Source: Paraburkholderia aromaticivorans
GTDB lineage: Bacteria > Pseudomonadota > Gammaproteobacteria > Burkholderiales > Burkholderiaceae
Reading direction: 5' to 3'
Length of the DNA: 64,000 nucleotides
NCBI RefSeq assembly: GCF_002278075.1
Contig: NZ_CP022989.1
Coordinates: forward strand, 3,906,001 to 3,970,000
Numbering within the stretch: the first letter of the stretch is position 1; the number at the start of each line of letters is the position of its first letter. The notes below the pieces were generated by a model, which saw only the letters and a program-made list of their open reading frames with translations, searched no databases and was not told the origin of the DNA. The position numbers and the translations under genes were made by a program. Below, piece after piece: positions 1-9,335 of the stretch.

Positions 1-948
1 TTTGATCCGGTTGAGTGCCTTCACGTAAATATTCGCCGCGCCGAATACCGTCACGAACAGGATGATGGCGAGCGCGGACGAATAACCTGTCTGCCACTTT
101 TCGAACGCGGCGCGCTTGAGCGTGATCGATACCGTTTCGGTAACCGAGCCCGGGCCGCCCGATGTCAGCAGATTCACCATATCGAACATCTTGAAGTTCT
201 CGATGCCGCGAAACAGCACCGCCAGCATCAGGAACGGCATGGTCATTGGCAACGTGATCGACCAGAACTGACGCCACGGTGTCGCGCGATCCACTTCGGC
301 CGCTTCGTAGATATAGTCGGGAATGGAACGCAAGCCCGCGAGGCAGATGAGCATGACGTACGGCGTCCACATCCACGTATCGACCATCACGATGGTCCAC
401 GGCGCGAGCGCTACGTCGCCGATCATCTGGAACGACCCCGGCGCGATGCCGGTGAAGAAGCTGACGATGTCGTTGAAAAGCCCTGTTTGCGGTTGCAGCA
501 GGAACGTCCAGAAGTTGCCCACCACCGCGGGCGAGAGCATCATCGGCAGCAGGATCAGCGTGGTCCAAAAGCTATGTCCGCGAAACTGCCGGTTGATCAG
601 CAAGGCAAGACCGAAACCCAGCAGCACCTCCAACCCGACCGACCAGAACACGAAACGCGCGGTCACCTGCATTGCGTACCAGATATCCTCGTCGGTCAGA
701 ATGTCGACATAGTTGTCGATGCCGACAAAGCGCGCCGGCACGCTCGGCATGTTCGACTTGAAGTTGGTGAACGACAGTCGAAGCGCCCAGATCAACGGGA
801 AGATGTTGATCGCGAGCAGAAGCAGGATGGTCGGAAGAATGAACAGCCATGCGATGGCCCGATCCGACAGTCCGCTTAGCCGCTTCGCGATGCGCGTCGA
901 CGCACCCCCATCGAGACTGGTGGGTGAAAAAGGCTTATCTGCCAACAT
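1..948 (-). CDS. Carbohydrate ABC transporter permease, MalF/UgpA type (3' end outside window)
   Basis: Inner-membrane permease of a sugar ABC importer. The frame is open from an ATG at 948 to the window edge (316 codons), so the C-terminus is missing. Several hydrophobic segments are visible, the first after about 30 residues. The stretch around residues 220-240, with EAAEVDRATPWRQF, is the family EAA loop that docks the ATPase. The gene follows the binding protein at 1025..2356 by 76 bases on the same strand, so the two are probably co-transcribed, with a second permease and an ATPase expected beyond the edge. The family is clear; the sugar cannot be read from the sequence. Confidence 0.9.
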   Translation of the reverse strand, partial: MLADKPFSPTSLDGGASTRIAKRLSGLSDRAIAWLFILPTILLLLAINIFPLIWALRLSFTNFKSNMPSVPARFVGIDNYVDILTDEDIWYAMQVTARFVFWSVGLEVLLGFGLALLINRQFRGHSFWTTLILLPMMLSPAVVGNFWTFLLQPQTGLFNDIVSFFTGIAPGSFQMIGDVALAPWTIVMVDTWMWTPYVMLICLAGLRSIPDYIYEAAEVDRATPWRQFWSITLPMTMPFLMLAVLFRGIENFKMFDMVNLLTSGGPGSVTETVSITLKRAAFEKWQTGYSSALAIILFVTVFGAANIYVKALNRIK

Positions 949-1024
949 GCCTCGCTCCTTCAGGCGGACCGGAGACAGGCTGTTCAGCCGCCCCCGGTCC
1001 AGTCAAGTCAAGTCCGGCCAAAAG

Positions 1025-2356
1025 CTAATACTTCCCTTCTTGCTTAAAGACCTTGGTCCAATCTTTCACCAGCAGATCCAACGCATCTTTGGCCGTGCCC
1101 TTATCGGCCACGACGTAATCGTGCACGCGCTTTTGCATGTCGAGCAACAACTCGGCATAAGCCGGCTCTGCCCAGAAATCTTTGACGATTGCCATCGACT
1201 TCAGGAATGCGGGGGCAAACGGCGCGCTCTTCGGAAAGTCCGGGGCGTCGACCACCGATTTGGCCGCCGAATAGCCACCCAGTTGCCACCACTTCTTCTG
1301 CACGTCGGGTTGCGCGAACCACTTGATATATTCCAGCGCGTCTTCCTTATGGTCCGAGTACGAGACGACCGAGATGCCCTGCCCGCCCAACTGCGTGTAT
1401 TGCTTCACCTCACGCGGATTGACGAAGAAGCCGATCTTGTCGCCACCGACATTCGGGTCTTTATAAAGCCCCGGAAAGAACGCGAACCAGTTCATCTGCA
1501 TCGCCACCTGACCCGACTTGAACGCGTCGAGCCCTTCCTGCATGTAGGCGTTGGTCATGCCCGGCGCCGTGCAGCACTTATAGAGGGCCTTGTAGTATTC
1601 GAGCCCCTTCACCGCGCCTGGCGAGTTCACGAAGCCATCGAGGTGATAGGGCTTCTTGGGATCCTGATACTCGAAGCCGAAGTTGTACATGGCGTTGGTC
1701 ACGCCCATCGTGATCCCCTCGGATCCACGCTCCGTGAAGATATACACGCCATAGACCGTCTTGCCGTCGATCTTTCGGCCCTGGAAGAATTCCGCAGTCT
1801 GCTTGAGTTCATCGAGCGTAGTGGGCGGCGCAAGCTCACGGTTGTATTTCTGCTTGAACTCCGCGCGCAGCTCCGGGCGTGCAAACCAGTCCTTACGGTA
1901 GGTCCATCCGACCGCGTCGGCCATTGCTGGCAACGCCCAATAGTTCGGCGTATTCTTTGGCCACTCCGAATATCCCACCACCGTGGCCGGCACGAAGTCG
2001 TCCATGGATATCTTGTTCTTGGTGAAGAAGTCGTTGAGCTTCACGTAATGTCCGTTGACCGCCGCGCCGCCGATCCACTGACTGTCGCCAATGATCAGAT
2101 CACACAGCTTGCCGTGCGAATTGAGTTCATTGATAAAGCGGTCGGCATAACTGGTCCACGGTACGAACTCGAACTTCATCTTGATGCCGGTCTTGGCCGT
2201 GAAATCCTTCGACAGTTCGACCAGTGCGTTGGCGGGATCCCATGCCGCCCAGCAGAGTGTCAACTGCTTGTCCTGTGCGTGCGCGCCCGTTGCCGTGCCG
2301 AGCCCCAGCGATATGAGGGTTGCCGCCACTAGCCTCGCTGACGTTAGACGTAACAT
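1025..2356 (-). CDS. Extracellular sugar-binding protein of ABC transporter (UgpB/MalE type)
   Basis: Periplasmic solute-binding protein of 443 residues, the high-affinity receptor for the importer whose permease follows at 1..948. The chosen ATG at 2356 has AAGGAG about ten bases upstream and begins a typical signal peptide with a hydrophobic core (VAATLISLGLG) and an AHA/Q-type cleavage site near residue 28. A longer frame starting at 2410 has no good ribosome site. The mature part has the layout of family 1 binding proteins (about 400 residues, Trp-rich, ending FKQEGKY). The LacI-type regulator at 2470..3489 lies just upstream on the same strand and probably senses the same sugar or a product of it. 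Confidence 0.9.
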   Translation of the reverse strand: MLRLTSARLVAATLISLGLGTATGAHAQDKQLTLCWAAWDPANALVELSKDFTAKTGIKMKFEFVPWTSYADRFINELNSHGKLCDLIIGDSQWIGGAAVNGHYVKLNDFFTKNKISMDDFVPATVVGYSEWPKNTPNYWALPAMADAVGWTYRKDWFARPELRAEFKQKYNRELAPPTTLDELKQTAEFFQGRKIDGKTVYGVYIFTERGSEGITMGVTNAMYNFGFEYQDPKKPYHLDGFVNSPGAVKGLEYYKALYKCCTAPGMTNAYMQEGLDAFKSGQVAMQMNWFAFFPGLYKDPNVGGDKIGFFVNPREVKQYTQLGGQGISVVSYSDHKEDALEYIKWFAQPDVQKKWWQLGGYSAAKSVVDAPDFPKSAPFAPAFLKSMAIVKDFWAEPAYAELLLDMQKRVHDYVVADKGTAKDALDLLVKDWTKVFKQEGKY

Positions 2357-2469
2357 GTCTCTTCTCCTTGTCTTTCTCGGGTCTCCAACCTGATGACATT
2401 CAGCGCCCATGCGCCGGGCACCGCATTTCGGCTCTGGCAGATCAGAACTCGGTCCGCGTGTCGCGAGCG

Positions 2470-3489
2470 TCAGGCATGCGCATTCTCACGAAGATAAATC
2501 CGGGTTTCCGGCGTGGGGATGGCAAGCGCTCCCCGGACGTCGTTGACAAAATTGATCGCGGCAAGCCCGGCCCAATGCACAATGCCGCGCACGTCCTGAT
2601 CGAGTATCACGTCGATCGCACGCTCCGACAGTTGGGCGCGGGTCTCCGCCGTGCATTCGTGGCCAATCAGGACGAGGTGTACCTTGTCGCCGGACTCCTG
2701 CAATGCCGCTGCAACGCCGGAGATGCCGCCGCCCGTCACATACACGCCGACCAGGTCCGCATGGCGCGCACTCAGGCCCTGCACGGCCAGGCCGGCGCCA
2801 TCGTCGTCTTCGGCGAAGTCGGGTTCGGCAATCCAGCGCAGGTTGCGGAAGTCCTCCTCCAGCACCTGCGAAAAGCCGGTGCGCCGCTCCACCTGATCAT
2901 GCAGACGCGACGATCCCGATAGCACGGCAACCGTGCCCAGCTTCGCGCAAAGAAAGCGCCCCATCAATAATCCTGCGGTGCGTCCGGCAATCCTGTTGTC
3001 GACCCCCACGTAGGCGGCGCGCCGGCTCGCGGGTAGATCGGAGAACACGGTAACGACCGGCACGTGAGCGTCGCTCATCTCTTCGATGAACCGCTCGACC
3101 CATGGATAGTCCAGAGGCGCGAGCACCAGCGCGTCGTAGTCGATCACTTCGGCGGCGAACGCCGCGGTCTCGCGTTGGCTGGAAAAATCGCAGCGGTAAA
3201 ACGACGGGGTGATGCGATGCTCACGAAAGAAGCTGGCCGATAGCGCAATATCGCGCTCGACGTGATCGAGGAAGCGGGAGTTCACTTGCGGCAGCACGAA
3301 CGCGACCCGGAACGAGCCGACCTTTGCCGGCCGGCCGCGGCTCGCCCGCTCGTCACGCAGATTCGCGAGTGCAAGATGCACGCGTTCTGCGGTTTCCGGA
3401 CGCACGGCCTGATCGTCGCGCAGGACACGATCGACCGTGGCCACGCTGACGCCAGCCCGACGCGCAATCATCGTACGAGTAGCCGGCAT
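2470..3489 (-). CDS. LacI-family transcriptional regulator
   Basis: DNA-binding regulator of 339 residues. The N-terminus carries the LacI helix-turn-helix (TMIARRAGVSVATVDRVL, about residues 5-22) and the hinge helix; the rest is a periplasmic-binding-protein-like sensor domain for a small sugar-type ligand. The ATG at 3489 has GGAGGAG directly upstream; a longer open frame to 3720 is ignored because the HTH begins at this Met. It is followed by the binding-protein and permease genes on the same strand, which suggests local control of sugar uptake. Two AT-rich palindromes at 3541..3580 lie upstream and are candidate operators. The effector is unknown. Confidence 0.9.
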   Translation of the reverse strand: MPATRTMIARRAGVSVATVDRVLRDDQAVRPETAERVHLALANLRDERASRGRPAKVGSFRVAFVLPQVNSRFLDHVERDIALSASFFREHRITPSFYRCDFSSQRETAAFAAEVIDYDALVLAPLDYPWVERFIEEMSDAHVPVVTVFSDLPASRRAAYVGVDNRIAGRTAGLLMGRFLCAKLGTVAVLSGSSRLHDQVERRTGFSQVLEEDFRNLRWIAEPDFAEDDDGAGLAVQGLSARHADLVGVYVTGGGISGVAAALQESGDKVHLVLIGHECTAETRAQLSERAIDVILDQDVRGIVHWAGLAAINFVNDVRGALAIPTPETRIYLRENAHA

Positions 3490-4024
3490 GGGTCTCCTCC
3501 GGTGCCGAGCGAAAGAATTGTTTTGTTTTACTGAAGGTAGTTTTTTCCAGAAAAAATGCAAGCTTTTTTTCCCGGAAAAACCCGTCATTGATTTGATGAA
3601 CAGAGCGGCGGCTAATCGGCGCCGCGAGCGCCGATGGCGTGCGGCGATGACGAGCGTCGGAAGAGAAAACCCCGGCCCACTGCCTACGGTCCGGATTGTG
3701 TAGTTGATTTCCCCAGCCACACACGACGCTTGAACGCAGGGGTGGATGACGAGGAAATTTGAAGTGATTGTTTACCGCGTCGAAGGCGGTGAGTTCCAGG
3801 AGATAGAAGACCGGGTACCGCATTGTGCGCGTGGGTCGCGACGTGACTCCCCGGCGAAGCACACGTCCCCTCGATCACCGCATGGAAAGGCACCAGGTGT
3901 GCATGCAGCGATTCACGCGCCCGTCTGCGATTTCGAAACCGTGAGCGGCAGACGTAACCAACCGGGCTCGAGGTCCGCGCTCCAGCGCTGCGAAAGCACC
4001 CCCCCGCGCCCGGCCGTCAACTCA
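3490..4024. other. Intergenic region between glmS 3' end and LacI-type gene
   Basis: Apart from the palindromes at 3541..3580, I see no supported gene. Short open frames here have GC-rich shadow composition, no ribosome sites and no recognisable motifs. A 7-bp inverted repeat (CGTCTGC / GCAGACG) near 3920..3953 lies downstream of glmS but has no T-run, so a terminator for the pel-glmS transcript is not clearly visible. Confidence 0.4.
3541..3580. promoter_or_regulatory. Two tandem palindromes upstream of the LacI-type gene (candidate operators)
   Basis: Two A/T-armed palindromes stand side by side. One is TTTTTTC-CA-GAAAAAA at 3541..3556; the other is TTTTTCC-C-GGAAAAA at 3566..3580. Their centres are about 24-25 bases apart, a little over two helical turns. 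They lie 52 bases upstream of the regulator start, where autoregulatory sites of LacI-type proteins are often found. Binding is inferred from symmetry and position only. Confidence 0.5.
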
Positions 4025-5842
4025 TCATTCCACCGTAACGGACTTCGCGAGGTTTCTCGGCTTGTCGACATCGGTCCCACGTGCGCACGCCGTATGGTAG
4101 GCAAGCAACTGCAACGGCACCACATGAAGCAGCGGTGACAGCGGCCCGTAATGCTCCGGCATCCTGATCACATGAATGCCCGGTTCGCTGCCGATCCGCG
4201 TGTCGGCATCGGCAAACACATACAGCTCGCCCCCGCGCGCCTTCACTTCCTGAAGATTCGACTTCAGCTTTTCCAGCAGCGTGTCGTTCGGCGCGATCGT
4301 CACGACCGGCATGGCGTCCGTGACAAGCGCCAACGGGCCATGCTTCAGTTCGCCGGCCGGGTAAGCCTCCGCATGAATGTAGGAAATCTCCTTGAGCTTG
4401 AGCGCCCCTTCCAGCGCAATTGGATAGTGCGAACCGCGGCCGAGGAACAGCGCGCTTTCCTTGCCGGAAAACTTCTCCGACCACGCGATGATCTGCGGCT
4501 CCAGGGCCAGCACGGCGTTCAATGCGGCCGGCAGATGGCGCAACTGGCGCACGTAGTCGGCTTCCTGTTCCGGGCTCACCGTGCCGCGGATTTTCCCCAG
4601 CGTCGCGGCAAGAACGAACAAACCGACCAGTTGCGTGGTGAACGCCTTGGTCGACGCCACGCCGATCTCGCGGCCCGCGTGCGTGTGAAACGACAGCGAC
4701 GTCAAGCGCACCATCGCGCTCGTCGCCACATTGCAAACCGACAGCGTGTGCTTGTGTCCGAGTGACTGCGCGTGCTTCAAGGCAGCGAGCGTGTCGGCGG
4801 TTTCGCCGGATTGGGAAATCACGACCACCAACGCCTTCGGATTGGGCACTGAATCCCGGTAGCGGTATTCGCTGGCGATTTCGACCTGGGTCGGAATCTT
4901 CGCGATCGATTCGAGCCAGTACTTGGCCGTCAGTCCCGAGTAGTAACTCGTGCCGCAAGCGAGAATCAACAGGCTGTCGATGTCCGCGAACACGGCTGCC
5001 GCCTGCTCGCCGAACAGCGAGGCATCGAGCGACTCGCCTTGCGGCACCGTGTCAGCGATCGCGCGCGGTTGCTCGAAAATTTCCTTCTGCATGAAATGCC
5101 GGTACGGTCCGAGTTCCACGCCACCGCCGTATGCGGCCACGGTGCGCACTTCGCGCTGCACGTCGGCACCCTCGCGGCCCACCACGCGCACGCGCTCGAG
5201 CGTCAACTCGCACACGTCGCCCTCTTCCAGGAAGATGAAGCGCTCGGTCTCGCCCGCCAACGCCAGCGCGTCGGAGGCGAGAAAATTCTCGCCTTCGCCG
5301 AGGCCGACGACGAGCGGCGAACCTTGCCGCGCCCCCACGACGAGATGCGGATGAGCCTTGTGCTCGACCGCGATCGCGTACGCGCCGTCCAACTGCTTCA
5401 CGGCTTCCCGAACCGCCTCGAACAGATCGCCGCGATACAGGCAATGCACGAGGTGCGCAACCACTTCCGTGTCGGTTTGCGAAACGAACACATAGCCTTT
5501 CGAGCGCAGCATCTCACGCAGCGGCTCGTAGTTTTCGATGATGCCGTTATGCACCAGCGCCAACTCATCCTTGGAGAAGATCGGATGCGCGTTGTCCGTG
5601 ACAGGCGCGCCGTGCGTCGCCCAACGGGTGTGCGCGACGCCCGTGCCGCCTTCGAGATGCGTTTCGCGCGCCTGCGCGTCGAGGTCCGCGACCCGTGCCG
5701 TGCTGCGCGCGCGGCGCGGGCCGGCGGCGGCGAGCACGGCGACGCCGCACGAGTCGTAGCCACGATACTCGAGACGACGCAGTCCTTCGATCAGAACCGG
5801 GACGATGTTACGTTGCGCTACCGCGCCGACAATGCCACACAT
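4025..5842 (-). CDS. glmS: Glutamine--fructose-6-phosphate aminotransferase (isomerizing)
   Basis: Makes glucosamine-6-phosphate from fructose-6-phosphate and glutamine in the cytoplasm, the first step towards UDP-GlcNAc. Its 605 residues match full-length GlmS. It begins MCGIVG, so Cys2 becomes the N-terminal nucleophile of the glutaminase domain after Met removal. The GYDSCG segment, two SIS sugar-isomerase domains (e.g. SQSGETADT) and the C-terminal SVTVE are present. It lies 63 bases after the epimerase gene, at the end of the pel gene string, which suggests dedicated precursor supply for Pel. Many bacteria keep glmS next to glmU, so this may be an additional copy; that cannot be checked here. 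Confidence 0.96.
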   Translation of the reverse strand: MCGIVGAVAQRNIVPVLIEGLRRLEYRGYDSCGVAVLAAAGPRRARSTARVADLDAQARETHLEGGTGVAHTRWATHGAPVTDNAHPIFSKDELALVHNGIIENYEPLREMLRSKGYVFVSQTDTEVVAHLVHCLYRGDLFEAVREAVKQLDGAYAIAVEHKAHPHLVVGARQGSPLVVGLGEGENFLASDALALAGETERFIFLEEGDVCELTLERVRVVGREGADVQREVRTVAAYGGGVELGPYRHFMQKEIFEQPRAIADTVPQGESLDASLFGEQAAAVFADIDSLLILACGTSYYSGLTAKYWLESIAKIPTQVEIASEYRYRDSVPNPKALVVVISQSGETADTLAALKHAQSLGHKHTLSVCNVATSAMVRLTSLSFHTHAGREIGVASTKAFTTQLVGLFVLAATLGKIRGTVSPEQEADYVRQLRHLPAALNAVLALEPQIIAWSEKFSGKESALFLGRGSHYPIALEGALKLKEISYIHAEAYPAGELKHGPLALVTDAMPVVTIAPNDTLLEKLKSNLQEVKARGGELYVFADADTRIGSEPGIHVIRMPEHYGPLSPLLHVVPLQLLAYHTACARGTDVDKPRNLAKSVTVE

Positions 5843-5905
5843 AAAATTGCTTTCCCACGTGATGTTGTATCGGATGGGGCGAGCCGCCCCGGATCGAGCC
5901 GAGCC

Positions 5906-6928
5906 TCAGGCGAACCCGGCAGGATTGGTCGATTGCCAGCGCCAATGGTCCGCGCACATGCGTTCGATGCCGTACTGCGCGCGCCAGCCGAGCAGTTTTT
6001 CGGCAGCGGCCGGATCGGCGAAACAGGACGCGACGTCGCCCGGACGGCGCGCCACGATTTCATAAGGCACCGGCCTCGCCGATGCCTTTTCGAACGAGCG
6101 CACCACGTCCAGCACGCTATAGCCCTGCCCCGTGCCGAGATTCACGACGAAGCCCGCATCGCGCTCGACGAGCGCATCGAGCGCGGCCAGGTGTCCGCGC
6201 GCCAGATCCACCACGTGGATGTAATCACGCACGCCGGTGCCATCCGGCGTGTCGTAATCGCCGCCGAACACCCGCAGCTTCTCCAGCTTGCCGACTGCCA
6301 CCTGCGCGACATACGGCATGAGGTTGTTCGGCACGCCGCCCGGATCTTCGCCGATCAGGCCGCTCTCGTGCGCGCCGACCGGATTGAAATAGCGCAGCGT
6401 GGCAATACGCCATGACGGGTCCGACACTTCCAGATCGCGCAGCACCTGTTCGGCGATCAGCTTCGTCTGGCCGTACGGGTTGGTGGCCGAGAGCGGAAAC
6501 GATTCGTCGATCGGCGAGGTCTTCGGCACGCCGTACACGGTGGCCGACGAACTGAACACGAACTGCTTCACATCGCGCGCGCGCATGACCGCGAGCAGCG
6601 CGAGCAGACTGCCGAGATTGTTGTCGTAATACTCGATCGGCTTCGAGACCGATTCGCCCACCGCTTTCAACGCCGCGAAGTGGATCGCGCCGGTCACCGG
6701 ATGCGCATCGAAAATGCGTTGCAACGCGGCTTCGTCGCGCGAATCCGTTTCATGGAACGCCACGCGTTTGCCGGTGATCTGCTCGACGCGTTTGAGCGAC
6801 TCGCGATTGCTGTTGACGAGGTTGTCCACCACGACCACGTCGTAGCCGCCGTTCAGCAATTCGACACAGGTATGCGAGCCGATAAAACCGGCGCCCCCGG
6901 TTACCAGAATCGTGCCTTTCAAAGCCAT
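5906..6928 (-). CDS. galE: UDP-hexose 4-epimerase, predicted to accept UDP-GlcNAc (PelX-like role)
   Basis: NAD-dependent short-chain epimerase of 340 residues. It has the Rossmann motif GGAGFIGSH (11-19), a Ser/Thr of the SSSAT stretch near residue 128, and catalytic Tyr152 and Lys156 in YGQTK. The start at 6928 places the Rossmann strand at once after Met; a longer frame to 6973 is not needed. The segment GDVASCFAD puts Cys302 (codon 6023..6025) where E. coli GalE has Tyr299. Known work on GalE shows that a small residue there admits N-acetylated UDP-sugars. In a pel cluster this predicts UDP-GlcNAc to UDP-GalNAc conversion, as for PelX of Pseudomonas protegens. Activity on UDP-glucose is likely kept as well. 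Confidence 0.93.
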   Translation of the reverse strand: MALKGTILVTGGAGFIGSHTCVELLNGGYDVVVVDNLVNSNRESLKRVEQITGKRVAFHETDSRDEAALQRIFDAHPVTGAIHFAALKAVGESVSKPIEYYDNNLGSLLALLAVMRARDVKQFVFSSSATVYGVPKTSPIDESFPLSATNPYGQTKLIAEQVLRDLEVSDPSWRIATLRYFNPVGAHESGLIGEDPGGVPNNLMPYVAQVAVGKLEKLRVFGGDYDTPDGTGVRDYIHVVDLARGHLAALDALVERDAGFVVNLGTGQGYSVLDVVRSFEKASARPVPYEIVARRPGDVASCFADPAAAEKLLGWRAQYGIERMCADHWRWQSTNPAGFA

Positions 6929-6973
6929 GCGAAATTTTCCTTTATATCGATTCAACGTGAGCGGCACGCCCAC

Positions 6974-7882
6974 TCAATGCCGCTCGGCCGTACTCACGCC
7001 GACGGTCGCGAGGCCGCCGTCCGTCACGTAAGGCACGATGCCGGTTTGCGCAATGCGCGCGGCGGTGTCAGTGGCGCAGGATTCGTCGGCGGGCGCGCAA
7101 TAGTCGATAGCCAGCACCGGCAGCCTGTACTGATCGCGAATGATCGCCGCCTGCGCGAGCAGCCAGTCGCGATCGGCCTGCGGCACTTCGGTATAGCGCT
7201 GTTTGCCGGCGTCCCACCCGCGATACAGCGATTCGAACGCCACCATGTAGGCGAGACCATGGACCTGAGGCAACACCTCGAACCCGCGGTTGAAAATCAG
7301 CTTCGCACGCGGATAGCGCGCCTTGATCGCGCGGATGACCCGCACCAGCCCCGCTTCCTGCGCGGCTCGCGCGGCGTCGGTTTTGGCGATCAGGTGGTAC
7401 GAGTCGAGCGTGTCGAGGAAGAAGCCCCGATAGCCTTTCTTCCATAGCGGCGCGATCACCTTGTCGACGAAAAACGCCGGCCATTCAGCGGCCGTCTGAT
7501 CGACCACATGCGAAGCCCACGTTTCATTGACACCGGGCAGCCACGCTTTCGGCATCGCGCTGTAATACGCGCGATGCGGGTTCACTTCACCCACGCTCAC
7601 ATAGGCGAACCACGCGGGATGCGCGTTCGCATGAGCACGCGGATCGAAGCGCGCGTCGGGCTCGACCACCACGACATCGAACGGGGCCAGCTCTTCCACA
7701 GGCGGATTCGCACCGTAGTACAGCGCCACCGACGGACCCGCCGGCGCGTGCGCCTCATCCGCCGCGCCCTGCGCATGCGCCACGGAAGCCAGCGCGCCGA
7801 GCGCGGCGAGGCGCGTGAGCCGGCTCACACGCCGCAGCAGCGCGCGTAATGGAGAACGTCGGTCGTAATCATGCTCAGGCAA
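6974..7882 (-). CDS. Free-standing secreted PelA-type (GH166-like) hydrolase domain protein
   Basis: Protein of 302 residues matching the N-terminal hydrolase domain of PelA and nothing else. It starts at TTG 7882, with GAGGA seven bases upstream, and has a signal peptide (hydrophobic LAALGALASVAHA, cleavage near residue 38). The paralogy with the PelA in this window is direct: both have YYGANPP/YAANPP, YRGFFLDT/YRGFLLET, the ESLYRGWD/DSLVRGMD region and a C-terminal PYVT. Here the acidic residues Asp157 (with Asp160) and Glu217 are present, at places that fit the catalytic Asp160 and Glu218 described for Pseudomonas PelA. It is therefore predicted to cut the alpha-1,4 galactosamine polymer in the periplasm. 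It sits between the GH114 lipoprotein and the epimerase in the same operon. Confidence 0.85.
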   Translation of the reverse strand: MPEHDYDRRSPLRALLRRVSRLTRLAALGALASVAHAQGAADEAHAPAGPSVALYYGANPPVEELAPFDVVVVEPDARFDPRAHANAHPAWFAYVSVGEVNPHRAYYSAMPKAWLPGVNETWASHVVDQTAAEWPAFFVDKVIAPLWKKGYRGFFLDTLDSYHLIAKTDAARAAQEAGLVRVIRAIKARYPRAKLIFNRGFEVLPQVHGLAYMVAFESLYRGWDAGKQRYTEVPQADRDWLLAQAAIIRDQYRLPVLAIDYCAPADESCATDTAARIAQTGIVPYVTDGGLATVGVSTAERH

Positions 7883-7938
7883 AGCCAGTTCCTCTTTGAT
7901 GTTGTGCGGGCAACGCCGCCCGCTTCAGATCGTCGGTG

Positions 7939-9198
7939 CTAACTACCCACTGGCAGGAACGACCACCAGCAGATACTGTCGAGCGCGACAGTCGCAATCG
8001 ACGGACTGAACCCCGCCTGCTGCGCGGCCGTCCACGCGGTTTGCGCGGCCGAACTCGCGGTGCATGTCGACGCATAGTCGAGCGACCCGGTGAAAAACCC
8101 GCTGCGCCCGAGATTCTGTTCAGTGGTTTGCCAGGACTTCAACTGTTGCACGACCGACGTGCTCGTCGACGGCAGGAACACCTGTTCCGCGATCACGCCG
8201 TCGATCAGCCACGGAAACGATACGCCCCCCGTCGTCCCGCCGATAGCCTGCACCGGCGCGGCATTCGGCACCAGCGCAAGATCCGGAAAGCGCTCGCGCA
8301 GTTGCTTGACGAGATCGAGACCGCCTTGCGCACAGCTTGCATCGCACGGGGCGGTGGACGAATTGACGCCGTGTCCGACGATCTCGAAGTTATCCAGCAT
8401 GAATCCGTCGACGCCGGTTGCCGCGAGACGCGGAGCAACATAGTTGACGATCAGATTCTGATAGCCGGCGTTGGCGGGATTCATCCAGTATTCCGGGTAG
8501 CCCTGATATTTGCTGATTTGCGCCGCGCTGTTCGCGCCGCACGACACGAAGCCCGAGGGCACGGTGTTCCAGTAAGTCCGCGATTTCTCGCAGGCGCCGA
8601 AATTCAGATAGCTGAGCACTTTCGCGCCGTTCGCCTTCAATGCCGCGATCTGTGCGGCGGAAAAGGCCGGCGTGCCGGTGCCAGGATCAGCGTCGATCAC
8701 GATCAGCCTGAACGTGGACGCGGCCTGGGCGAGGTCGATCGCGCTGCCCTGCCCGTAAAAAGCGGCCCAAACCGGCGAGGGCGGCAACGCGCGGGCCGCC
8801 GAAATCGCCGGCGCGGGGCTCGCCGGTTGCGTGCTGGTGTTTGTGTTCGTGCTGGTGCTGGTGTTCGTGCTGGTGTTCGTGCTCGTGCTGGTGTTCGTGC
8901 TGGTGTTCGTGTTCGTGGCGGTGTTCGTGTTCGTGGCGGGATTCGTCGAACCGGGCGCATTAGAAACGTTAGTCCCGCTGACGCCGGCCGGCGAGGCCGA
9001 GGCAGCGGTCGAGCCACCCGTGCCGGCGCCGCCGCTACTGCCGGAACCGCCGCCACCGCACGCGGCCATCAAACCGGCAGCGGCGAATACGATCGCCGCG
9101 TCGAGCCATCGCCGCGCTATGCGCGAGGCAGCGTGAATAGTGGAGGCTGGGCGCGCGCGGGCGGCCCGCTGAAGCGGGCCAAAGTCATACTGTTGCAT
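7939..9198 (-). CDS. GH114-like endo-alpha-1,4-polygalactosaminidase lipoprotein
   Basis: Predicted lipoprotein of 419 residues. A long N-terminal basic stretch is followed by a hydrophobic segment and a lipobox LMAAC, giving Cys47, then a Gly/Ser/Thr/Asn linker to about residue 130. The catalytic domain (about 141-412) has the TIM-barrel pattern of the TM1410/GH114 family: WAAFYGQ, LSYLNFG, GFMLDNFE with Asp269, and GVIAEQVF with Glu338. These two acids fit the pair used by fungal Ega3, which cleaves polygalactosamine. It lies 137 bases after pelG on the same strand, so a role in trimming or releasing Pel at the outer membrane is likely. The enzyme class comes from recognised motifs; the substrate is inferred from family and context. 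Confidence 0.85.
   Translation of the reverse strand: MQQYDFGPLQRAARARPASTIHAASRIARRWLDAAIVFAAAGLMAACGGGGSGSSGGAGTGGSTAASASPAGVSGTNVSNAPGSTNPATNTNTATNTNTSTNTSTSTNTSTNTSTSTNTNTSTQPASPAPAISAARALPPSPVWAAFYGQGSAIDLAQAASTFRLIVIDADPGTGTPAFSAAQIAALKANGAKVLSYLNFGACEKSRTYWNTVPSGFVSCGANSAAQISKYQGYPEYWMNPANAGYQNLIVNYVAPRLAATGVDGFMLDNFEIVGHGVNSSTAPCDASCAQGGLDLVKQLRERFPDLALVPNAAPVQAIGGTTGGVSFPWLIDGVIAEQVFLPSTSTSVVQQLKSWQTTEQNLGRSGFFTGSLDYASTCTASSAAQTAWTAAQQAGFSPSIATVALDSICWWSFLPVGS
8827..8940. repeat. Hexanucleotide-type repeat coding for an Asn/Thr/Ser linker
   Basis: On the + strand the unit is close to GTGTTCGTGCTG and GTGCTG/GTGTTC hexamers repeated many times with small variations. Read on the gene strand it gives alternating Asn-Thr and Ser-Thr pairs (about residues 87-124) between the lipid anchor and the hydrolase domain. 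Because the unit is a multiple of three, slippage would change linker length without breaking the frame. Confidence 0.85.
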
Positions 9199-9335
9199 GG
9201 TGGAATCCGGAGTCGAACGGTGTCAGGCCGAAGGTGCGGGCGTGCCGCTTCGACCCGCGAGACGTGCATCAGCCTTCACCGTTATGCAACGGCAGGCCAT
9301 GCGCGAAGCCGAGTCGAAACAGCAGCGCCCTTTGT

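Noticed and set aside
993..1020. Imperfect inverted repeat between the sugar-binding protein and permease genes
   Set aside because: The arms are short and mismatched, and no T-run follows; not enough to call an attenuator.
8827..8940. Repeat considered as a CRISPR-like array
   Set aside because: The units are contiguous hexamers with no spacers and lie in frame within a lipoprotein gene.
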